A stretch of 6,763 nucleotides of DNA from an uncultured Polymorphobacter sp. (lineage in GTDB: Bacteria > Pseudomonadota > Alphaproteobacteria > Sphingomonadales > Sphingomonadaceae), in assembly GCA_937894055.1 (NCBI GenBank), contig CALDHQ010000042.1:1-6763 (forward strand), written 5' to 3'. The notes under the pieces are model-generated. The model was not told the origin of the DNA and searched no databases. It saw nothing but the letters and a program-made list of their open reading frames with translations. The position numbers were made by a program, and so were the translations under genes. This document shows, in pieces, positions 1 through 4,833 of this stretch; position 1 is the first letter of the stretch, and each line of letters opens with the position of its first letter.

Positions 1-1
1 C

Positions 2-88
2 GAAAGCTTCACGACGGTGTTCCCGGTCATCCTCGGCGTCGGCCCGGCCCTGCTCGCCACCTTCGGCGGCGGCCGCAAGCAAAGCTGA
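2..88 (+). CDS. C-terminal end of an unidentified membrane protein (5' truncated)
   Basis: An open frame enters from the left edge and ends at TGA 86-88, giving 28 residues. The visible part is one hydrophobic stretch (roughly FPVILGVGPALLATF) followed by a short glycine-rich, basic tail ending GRKQS. This looks like a last transmembrane helix with a cytoplasmic positive tail, as in many transporters. The GC-rich third codon positions and the terminator-like hairpin 23 bases after the stop support a real gene end. Too little is present to name a family. A transporter such as a major facilitator protein would fit, but this is only a guess. Confidence 0.55.
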   Translation, partial: ESFTTVFPVILGVGPALLATFGGGRKQS

Positions 89-111
89 TCGCGCCGGCAT
101 CCGCCGCGCTG

Positions 112-134
112 CCGCAAAGCGCGTTGCTTTGCGG
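112..134 (+). terminator. Terminator-like hairpin after the upstream gene
   Basis: A perfect 9-bp inverted repeat, CCGCAAAGC (112-120) and GCTTTGCGG (126-134), encloses the 5-base loop GCGTT. It starts 23 bases after the stop codon at 88. No T-run follows on the plus strand, so it is not a textbook intrinsic terminator. It may work as an RNA 3'-end stabiliser or as a weak terminator. The position and perfect pairing are seen directly; the function is inferred. Confidence 0.5.
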
Positions 135-410
135 GCCTGAGTGACCAGGGAAGAGGAAATGGTGCCCCACACGTGACAAAACTGGGCACTGCAATCATTG
201 GGAAATTTCCGTCCCCACCCCTTCGCTTCACCGGGGTTTGGTAGTCTAGGCCGGTAGCGACGGGCCAAAGCTGCCGGGCAGCAACGCGCCCGATTGCGGT
301 CATTTAACTGCCTCCAAGTCGACGCCGAAAGCGGTAAGTCCGCTTTTCACGGCGCCGACGGCTTTTGCGGGCACCAGCAGTTATTGGAATGGTTCTGCGC
401 TGCTATCCTG
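135..410. other. Intergenic region without a recognised gene
   Basis: Between the first hairpin and the promoter elements of nnrS I find no convincing coding sequence. A frame running 294-500 begins with TTG, lacks a ribosome binding site, has mixed codon use and runs through the FNR box, so it is not called. The stretch contains a small hairpin GCTGC-CGG-GCAGC (270-282) and a larger one at 323-354, listed separately. No tRNA, riboswitch, transposon end or repeat array is recognisable. It could hold a small RNA, but no promoter for one is convincing. Confidence 0.5.
323..366 (+). other. Stable hairpin with nearby CGGCTTTT, possible small-RNA 3' end
   Basis: CGCCG (323-327) can pair with CGGCG (350-354), and the adjoining AAAGCGG (328-334) pairs perfectly with CCGCTTT (340-346) around the loop TAAGT, leaving a 3-base bulge. 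Twelve base pairs in total make this the strongest fold in the intergenic region. A second CGGC at 359-362, followed by TTTT (363-366), could pair instead with GCCG (324-327), giving a terminator-like arrangement. No gene lies just upstream for it to terminate, so it may end a short untranslated RNA. The pairing is visible; the role is speculative. Confidence 0.3.
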
Positions 411-424
411 AACTGTCGCCAGTT
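411..424. promoter_or_regulatory. Dyad AACTG-N4-CAGTT upstream of nnrS
   Basis: AACTG (411-415) and CAGTT (420-424) form a perfect 5-4-5 inverted repeat, the half-site geometry used by dimeric CRP/FNR-family regulators, although the half-sites do not match the FNR consensus TTGAT/ATCAA. Its centre (417.5) lies 67 bases upstream of the FNR-type box centre, about -108 from the predicted transcription start. It may be a distal operator for another regulator or chance. Confidence 0.25.
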
Positions 425-477
425 TATGCGACGCTTCGACTGCATGTCGGCTGGCACCAAGCGAAACAACCGGACCA

Positions 478-491
478 TTGATGAATATCAG
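478..491 (+). promoter_or_regulatory. FNR/FixK/Dnr-type box of the nnrS promoter
   Basis: TTGATGAATATCAG matches the FNR-family consensus TTGAT-N4-ATCAA at nine of the ten defined bases; only the final A is G. The box is centred at 484.5. A -10-like hexamer TAGGCT lies at 514-519, predicting a transcription start near 526, which puts the box about 41.5 bases upstream, the spacing for class II activation by FNR, FixK or Dnr/NnrR proteins. Such control by low oxygen or nitric oxide is established for nnrS genes in other bacteria. Which family member binds here cannot be told from the site. Confidence 0.75.
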
Positions 492-492
492 T

Positions 493-507
493 CGCAATGA
501 CATTGCG
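493..507. promoter_or_regulatory. Palindrome CGCAATG-A-CATTGCG inside the promoter
   Basis: A perfect 7-1-7 inverted repeat begins two bases after the FNR-type box and ends seven bases before the -10-like element, covering about -33 to -19 of the predicted promoter. A protein bound here would block RNA polymerase, so an operator for a second regulator is plausible. It does not match a regulator site that I recognise. The symmetry is certain; the function is inference. Confidence 0.4.
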
Positions 508-513
508 CGCGCC

Positions 514-519
514 TAGGCT
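514..519 (+). promoter_or_regulatory. -10-like element of the nnrS promoter
   Basis: TAGGCT fits the TAnnnT core of a sigma-70 -10 element. It is chosen mainly because it stands at the right distance from the FNR-type box for an activator-dependent promoter, where a good -35 element is not needed, and none is visible. The predicted start of transcription is near 526, which would leave a leader of about 137 bases before nnrS. Confidence 0.5.
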
Positions 520-525
520 GGCGGC

Positions 526-666
526 ATGTACAGCAACAGATCAGGCCAGCGCGGCACCAAAGGCGCAAGCGGCGTGCCTCAGCCAAGCTCGGCATGCGCG
601 CGCAGCAACTACAGCGGCAACGCGCCGCCTGCATACAGTGACTTCCACGTCGGGAAAATCCGTTGA
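526..666 (+). CDS. Possible 46-residue leader peptide overlapping the start of nnrS
   Basis: ATG 526 opens a frame of 46 residues (MYSNRSGQRGTKG... ending DFHVGKIR) that stops at TGA 664-666. The stop overlaps the nnrS TTG start as TTGA, the same four-base coupling style as the ATGA overlaps in the facing operon. ATG 526 coincides with the predicted transcription start, so the message could be leaderless, and only a weak GGCGG precedes it. About three quarters of its codons end in G or C. The peptide is rich in Ser, Gly and Pro, has no transmembrane segment and matches nothing I know. It may be a translated leader that delivers ribosomes to the weak nnrS start, or a chance frame. Confidence 0.35.
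   Translation: MYSNRSGQRGTKGASGVPQPSSACARSNYSGNAPPAYSDFHVGKIR
652..655 (+). promoter_or_regulatory. Ribosome binding site supporting the TTG start of nnrS
   Basis: GGGA, followed by AAA, lies seven bases upstream of TTG 663. The nnrS frame has an in-frame TGA at 639-641 and no ATG or GTG between that stop and 663. The first internal ATG codons would delete the conserved N-terminal segment. TTG is therefore the only sensible start. Confidence 0.5.
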
Positions 667-1874
667 GCGCGCGCGATGCAGGCGCCAAGCGACGTGCCTA
701 TACGGGGCCGGCGCTGTTCAGTTTCGGGTTCCGGCCGTTCTTCCTTGGTGCGACGCTGTTTGCCGGGCTGGCGGTGCCGTTGTGGATGGCGGCGTTTGCA
801 CATGGCATGGGGCTCGGGCCCGACGGCGATGCGTTGGCATGGCACGCACACGAGATGATCTTCGGCTTTGTCGGCGCGGTTGTTGCCGGCTTTCTGCTGA
901 CGGCGGTGCCGAACTGGACGGGGCGCGCGCCGGTCATGGGGATGCCATTGGCGCTGCTGTTCGGACTGTGGTTTGCGGGCCGCACGGCAATGGCGTTGCC
1001 GGCCCCTGGGGCAGCGGGTCGCCTAGTCGATACGCTGTTTCTGATCGCGCTCGCGCTGACGATCGGGCGCGAGGTGGTTGCCGGGCGAAACTGGCGCAAC
1101 CTGCCGGTGTGGGGGCTGGTGACGCTGTTTGCGGCTGCGAACATTTGCTGGCACGCCGAGGCGCTTGGCGCCCTGACGCACTCTCCCGGTATCGGAAAGC
1201 GGTTGGCGCTGGCGGTGCTGACGTTGCTGATGAGCTTCATCGGCGGTCGAATTATTCCGTCGTTCACGACCAACTGGATGAAGAAGCAAAAGCTTCACCC
1301 GGAACCCGCGCCATTCGGCCGATTTGACCAACTGGTGCTGTGGGCGACCATTGTCGCGATGGTCATGTGGGTCGGTTGGCCGGAAGCTGCCCAAACGGGG
1401 GTGATGCTGGCAGTCGCCGCAGCTCTGCATCTCGGCCGCTTGCTACGCTGGCAGGGCTGGCGCACCGGCAGCGAGCCGCTCGTTCTGATTCTGCACATCG
1501 CTTACGGCTGGATTGTCGTGGCTTTGGCGATATTGGCGGCCAATGTCTTCGTGCCGGGGCTGTTCGGGGGCGCGAGCGCGCTGCACGCGCTGACGGCGGG
1601 CGCAATTGGCCAGTTGACGCTTGCGGTGATGACACGTGCCAGCCTTGGTCATGTCGGTCGGCCGCTGACGGCGGATCGCCCGACTGTCATCATCTACGCG
1701 CTGGTTTTCGCCGGTGCCGTGCTGCGGCTGGTGCTGCCGTTTACACCGCTCGGCTATGTGCTTGGGGCATCGATCGCGGGCACCGTCTGGGCGGCAGGTT
1801 TCCTGCTATTTGCTGCACATTATGGACCGATGCTGGCGGGCCGGCGACCGCCAACGCGACCGGCAAGCAACTGA
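663..1874 (+). CDS. nnrS: NnrS family multi-pass membrane protein of the nitric oxide response
   Basis: The 403-residue product is almost entirely hydrophobic helices, about twelve, as expected for NnrS, an inner-membrane heme- and copper-containing protein linked to nitric oxide and nitrosative stress tolerance in denitrifiers and pathogens. Family hallmarks visible are the N-terminal FGFRPFFLGA (21-30), WHAHEMIFGF (60-69), the NWTGR segment (84-88), GGRIIPSFTTNW (194-205), HALTAGAIG (308-316) and TRASLGH (324-330) followed by GRPL. The conserved histidines 61, 63, 308 and 330 are candidate metal or heme ligands. Translation starts at TTG 663, a weak start coupled to a possible leader peptide. 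The promoter carries an FNR-type box at class II spacing, so induction by low oxygen or nitric oxide is likely. The gene converges on the nar operon tail, with 10 bases between the stops. Length is normal and nothing is broken. Its molecular activity is not settled even in studied species. Confidence 0.93.
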   Translation: MSARDAGAKRRAYTGPALFSFGFRPFFLGATLFAGLAVPLWMAAFAHGMGLGPDGDALAWHAHEMIFGFVGAVVAGFLLTAVPNWTGRAPVMGMPLALLFGLWFAGRTAMALPAPGAAGRLVDTLFLIALALTIGREVVAGRNWRNLPVWGLVTLFAAANICWHAEALGALTHSPGIGKRLALAVLTLLMSFIGGRIIPSFTTNWMKKQKLHPEPAPFGRFDQLVLWATIVAMVMWVGWPEAAQTGVMLAVAAALHLGRLLRWQGWRTGSEPLVLILHIAYGWIVVALAILAANVFVPGLFGGASALHALTAGAIGQLTLAVMTRASLGHVGRPLTADRPTVIIYALVFAGAVLRLVLPFTPLGYVLGASIAGTVWAAGFLLFAAHYGPMLAGRRPPTRPASN

Positions 1875-1884
1875 CGCGGGACGA

Positions 1885-3117
1885 TCAGAAGACATAATCG
1901 ACCGAAACCCACAGCTTGCTGGTGTCGGTGGCGAAGCTGTCGGCGTTGTAGTCGGCGTATTTGAGCGTCAGGACGTACTTCTGGAACCGCGCCAGCAACT
2001 GGAGATCGATTTCGCTGCCGTAATCGAGGCCGGCGCGGTCGGAGTTGAAGTCGTGATAGACCGCGAGCGCGCTGACACTGGCGAACGGCCCGACCTTGGT
2101 GACGGTGTAGCCCGCCGAGGCATAGGCATCGCGAACGCCGTTGCCGGGCGTCGTCAGGAACTTGTCGGCCCAGCCCTGAAACTTGTGCAGCGTCGCGAGC
2201 GGCGTCTGGAACGCGGTGAACGCCTTGCCGCTGCTGGCGCCCAGCACTTCATAGCCGGCACCGATGGCAAAGCCGCCGAAGCCCAGCCCGACATCGGCGA
2301 GGTAGTAATCGGCATCGTAGGTGAACGGGTTGTCGAACGCCTGCTGCTGGTGCGCGTAGGACAATGCGTAAGTGGCGTTCGCGGTCTTGCTGAACGCGTA
2401 TTTGCCGGCAAAGCGCGCGCCGTAGGTGACGCTGGAGAACTGCAACCGCGTCGGGGCATCCTGATCGACCCAGTAACCGAAGCCGGTCAGCGTGCCGACC
2501 GGCGTCGCATAGGCGACATTGGCGAAGACGTTGTTGCCGTTGATGTGCGCGATCGGCGAATCGACGCCGAAGATCGTGTTGTCCTTCCACGCATAGGTCA
2601 GGTCGATCTTGAGGTTCTTGACCGGCGAGGTTTCGATGCGCGCCGCGTCGAAGGTCTGTTCGGACTGGCGGAACGCCACCGCACCGACGAAGCGCTGGTC
2701 ATCGAGGTTGATGCGCTGGCGCCCGGCGGTGAGCGTGGTGTTCGCGATCGACTTGTTCTGGATCTGCAGCCGGTTGATTTCGATGTTCTGCGGGTCGGCG
2801 ACGACCGGATAGAACAGATTGCCGTTGGTCGTGCTGTTGTAGTCGTTGACCAGCCCGAGCACCGCTTCGGCCTCGATCAGAATCCGCGTCGCCGGGGCAA
2901 CGCGCAGGTCGCCGCCGGCACGCACGCGCATCGTCAGCGCATTGGCTTCGTTGGCAAATCCCGTCTGGTCGACGTTTTCGTAGCGCAGCCGCATGTCGAT
3001 CAGCGGCTTGAACAGCGGGTCGGCGGCGGGCGCGGCTTGCGCGGCGCTGGCCGCGAGCAGCAATGCCAAAAGGCAGCCCGCCGACCCGGGATGATGCTTG
3101 GCGATATTCATTGTCAT
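1885..3117 (-). CDS. Outer-membrane beta-barrel porin, alginate-export family type, last gene of the nar operon
   Basis: The 410-residue product has a signal peptide: basic start, hydrophobic LLALLLAASA (16-25) and a cleavage site AQA|AP after residue 28. The mature part is rich in alternating polar and hydrophobic strands and ends WVSVDYVF, with the terminal Phe that the BAM complex recognises in outer-membrane barrels. Segments such as GRQRINLDDQRFVG (132-145) and LHKFQGWADKFLTTP (310-324) resemble the alginate-export (AlgE-like) barrel family, which is often only a generic porin in bacteria without alginate. ATG 3117 is chosen because it overlaps the preceding stop as ATGA and has GGAG upstream; ATG 3111 is a close alternative. 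Being coupled to the nar genes suggests passage of nitrate, nitrite or a related small molecule, but the substrate is not shown by the sequence. Confidence 0.85.
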   Translation of the reverse strand: MTMNIAKHHPGSAGCLLALLLAASAAQAAPAADPLFKPLIDMRLRYENVDQTGFANEANALTMRVRAGGDLRVAPATRILIEAEAVLGLVNDYNSTTNGNLFYPVVADPQNIEINRLQIQNKSIANTTLTAGRQRINLDDQRFVGAVAFRQSEQTFDAARIETSPVKNLKIDLTYAWKDNTIFGVDSPIAHINGNNVFANVAYATPVGTLTGFGYWVDQDAPTRLQFSSVTYGARFAGKYAFSKTANATYALSYAHQQQAFDNPFTYDADYYLADVGLGFGGFAIGAGYEVLGASSGKAFTAFQTPLATLHKFQGWADKFLTTPGNGVRDAYASAGYTVTKVGPFASVSALAVYHDFNSDRAGLDYGSEIDLQLLARFQKYVLTLKYADYNADSFATDTSKLWVSVDYVF

Positions 3118-3689
3118 CCGGCTCCGTTTGATTGCCCGTGCTGCGGCGTGGCTTGGTGGTTGCACGGCTGCTCGCCAAATCGGGCTGCAAGCAGCGCGAG
3201 GTCCCCGCGGGTCAGCCGCAGCCGGGCAATCGGCAGCACAACCGCATTTTCGAGCGCAATCGAACGCAGCTTGCGCGTGACAAAACGCTCGATCTGCTTG
3301 ACCAGTGCGTGGCCCGCCAACCGGGCTTGGGGTGTGGATCGCAATGCCGTAGCAAGGTCGGCCAGCAGCTTGCGGTCGGCTGCATGGTCTGCCGCCAATG
3401 CAGCGAGAACGTGCGTGATGTCATCGTCGGGCTCAGCGCGGCGGCGCAGCAAATCGAACAGCAATTGTTCGGTGCAGTCGAGCTGATGCAAGTCATCCGC
3501 CAGCTCGATTGAAAGTGCGCACAACTCGTCTGCCGGCAGAACGGGCGCTTCGGCCGCCACAGCCAGTGCCGCGCAAACGCGCCGGTGGCGCAAATGCGCC
3601 GCATAGAAAAGATCGATCGGCGCATCGCAACGACTGGCCGATGTCGCGTCGGCGCGCGGCGGCGGCTTGCGGGCGCCAGTGCTGGTCAT
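3114..3689 (-). CDS. Hemerythrin-like (HHE type) protein with incomplete metal ligands
   Basis: The 191-residue soluble, mostly helical protein has a disordered Pro/Ala-rich start (1-22) and a four-helix pattern. The segments DLFYAAHLRHRR (26-37), LLFDLLRRRAEPDDDI (76-91), LAADHAADRKLLADL (98-112) and LENAVVLPIARLRL (146-159) recall hemerythrin HHE proteins, which bind di-iron and sense or handle oxygen or nitric oxide. Several canonical ligand spacings are missing: His68 is followed at +4 by Cys72 instead of Glu, His102 at +4 by Arg106 instead of His, and Ser143 stands where I expect a His before Glu147. His32, His35, Asp71, Glu74 and Glu147 remain. It may bind metal differently or have lost it. 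Start and stop both lie in ATGA overlaps; no good ribosome binding site is seen at the start, so translation probably depends on the gene before. A longer frame reaching 3827 only overlaps that gene. Confidence 0.65.
   Translation of the reverse strand: MTSTGARKPPPRADATSASRCDAPIDLFYAAHLRHRRVCAALAVAAEAPVLPADELCALSIELADDLHQLDCTEQLLFDLLRRRAEPDDDITHVLAALAADHAADRKLLADLATALRSTPQARLAGHALVKQIERFVTRKLRSIALENAVVLPIARLRLTRGDLALLAARFGEQPCNHQATPQHGQSNGAG
3122..3125 (-). promoter_or_regulatory. Ribosome binding site of the porin gene
   Basis: On the minus strand GGAG ends four bases before ATG 3117 and ten before ATG 3111, within the last codons of the hemerythrin-like gene (Asn-Gly-Ala-Gly-stop). The two possible starts differ by two residues, so the signal peptide is unaffected. 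Confidence 0.45.
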
Positions 3690-3997
3690 GGCGGCGTTTG
3701 CGCCAGCTGCCAGCGCACCATGACGCCAATCGCCGCGACTGCAGGATCTGCCGCGTCGCGCACGGCGGAAATCAGGTGCGACCAGTCGGCATCTTCGGCA
3801 TCGATGCCGAAGTTCGCGACCGCGCACCTGGCGAAGCCGGCCAGATCTTCATCGGGGGCGCTTTGGCTGGCGATGCGCGCCGCGAGCGCCGGATCTGCCT
3901 GCGTCAGCCATTGGGCAAAGGCGCCGGCTTCACGCCGCGCACCGGCGAGCAGATCGCCGAGCGTCATGCCGTCAAGCGGTCGGGCCGCGGCCGTCAT
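3686..3997 (-). CDS. 103-residue protein of unknown function within the nar operon
   Basis: I do not recognise this protein. It is small, without signal peptide or membrane segment, and reads as alpha-helical: a Leu/Ala-rich N-terminal helix region (11-45), a second segment with DLAGFARCAVANFGI (51-65), and a C-terminal part containing DWSHLISAVRDAADPAVAAI (71-90) and VRWQL (94-98). It has a single cysteine (58) and three tryptophans (30, 72, 96). It is joined by ATGA overlaps to the isomerase gene before it and the hemerythrin-like gene after it, and GAGG stands ten bases upstream of ATG 3997. Codon use is like that of its neighbours, which with the double overlap makes it a real gene. A small accessory or adaptor protein for nitrate reductase or for the hemerythrin-like partner is possible, purely from context. 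Confidence 0.8.
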   Translation of the reverse strand: MTAAARPLDGMTLGDLLAGARREAGAFAQWLTQADPALAARIASQSAPDEDLAGFARCAVANFGIDAEDADWSHLISAVRDAADPAVAAIGVMVRWQLAQTPP

Positions 3998-4833
3998 GCG
4001 GCTTGCGCCTCGAGCACCAGACCCTCGATCCTGGCGCCGCGCGCCAGCCCGGCGACATAGCGCGCGGCGGCGGTCGTCCAGGCGCGCGCCGCCAGCCGGT
4101 CGCGGATACGCGCTTCGACCGCTTCGAACGGCACGACCTGCGGGGCGATGCGGTGATCAAGGCGCATAATATGGACGCCGAAGCGGCTCGCCACGGGCAC
4201 GGCGGAAATGTGCCCGGGCGACAACGCCACCAGCGCGGCCTCGACTTCGGGGGCAAGATCTCCAGGCCGGACTTGACCCAAGGCGCCGCCGAGCGCCCCC
4301 GACGGACACGCCGAGGCTGTCCGCGCGAGCGCCCGGAACGCCGTTTCGCTGTTGCCGACTTCGGCAACCGCAGCGGTGGCACGTGCTGTCGCCGCTTCGA
4401 TATCGGGCTCCGGGGCGAACAGGATATGGCTGGCTTCGAAGATCGCCGGTGCGGTGAACGCAAGCTGGTGCGTGCGCCAGTAGCGCTGGCATTCGTCGCG
4501 GCCGGGCTGCACCGGTTCGGCCTCCAGCGCCAGCAACTGGCGGATCAATGCTTCGGCATCGACTTCGCGGCGGCCGTCGGCGTCGGTTTCGGGTTCGGGC
4601 ACCAGTCCGATGGCGGCAGCACGCGCCAGCAGCAAGTGGCGGATGACCAGCGCGCGTGCGGCGGTAGCGCGCGCTGCCGGCCCGCTGTCGGCGGCGTGGT
4701 TCTGCGCTTCGGCGGCGATGTCGGCTTCGTCAATCTCGATGCCGTCGACGAACACCGGTGCCGCAGCCGGCCCGCGCAGTGCCGCCGGACGCGGGCCGCT
4801 GCCGCAGCCACCGCAAGTCGATGTCGCGGTCAT
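3994..4833 (-). CDS. Parvulin-type peptidyl-prolyl cis-trans isomerase (NifM/PpiC-like) of the nar operon
   Basis: The 279-residue protein has an N-terminal helical region (about 28-125) of the SurA/NifM kind and a C-terminal parvulin domain (about 131-228), marked by EASHILF (133-139), CPSGALGGALGQVRPGDLAP (176-195) and VASRFGVHIMRLD (214-226). These enzymes isomerise X-Pro bonds and chaperone folding. There is no signal peptide, so it acts in the cytoplasm. Similar isomerases directly follow narI in several bacteria, Pseudomonas among them, which supports a part in nitrate reductase assembly. Unusually the protein starts MTATSTCGGCGSG, with Cys7 and Cys10 in a CxxC arrangement that could bind a metal or be redox-active. 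ATG 4833 overlaps the narI stop as ATGA; the ribosome binding site is weak, so coupling to narI is likely. The longer frame reaching 5055 lies inside narI and is not used. Confidence 0.88.
   Translation of the reverse strand: MTATSTCGGCGSGPRPAALRGPAAAPVFVDGIEIDEADIAAEAQNHAADSGPAARATAARALVIRHLLLARAAAIGLVPEPETDADGRREVDAEALIRQLLALEAEPVQPGRDECQRYWRTHQLAFTAPAIFEASHILFAPEPDIEAATARATAAVAEVGNSETAFRALARTASACPSGALGGALGQVRPGDLAPEVEAALVALSPGHISAVPVASRFGVHIMRLDHRIAPQVVPFEAVEARIRDRLAARAWTTAAARYVAGLARGARIEGLVLEAQAA

Noticed and set aside
381..409. Sigma-70-like pair TTATTG / TATCCT with 17-base spacing
   Set aside because: The -35 match is poor, no gene or RNA follows at a sensible distance, and such pairs are expected by chance.
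294..500. A 68-codon frame upstream of nnrS
   Set aside because: TTG start, no ribosome binding site, mixed codon use, and it runs through the FNR-type box and second dyad.
497..1327. A 276-codon plus-strand frame overlapping nnrS
   Set aside because: It overlaps nnrS in another frame and its product is Arg/Ala/Cys-rich, whereas the nnrS frame gives family motifs.
3070..3080. Possible lipoprotein signal at Cys15 of the porin
   Set aside because: The cysteine is before the hydrophobic core rather than after it, and a normal AQA|AP cleavage site follows.
3118..3165. N-terminal extension of the porin to position 3165
   Set aside because: The extra 16 residues would precede a complete signal peptide and lie inside the hemerythrin-like gene. 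ATG 3117 has the ATGA overlap and GGAG site.
1714..3486. A 590-codon open frame on the plus strand opposite the porin and hemerythrin-like genes
   Set aside because: It runs through the end of nnrS and antisense to two genes with clear protein features. Its product is rich in Arg, Gly and Val without domain features, as expected for a shadow frame in GC-rich DNA.
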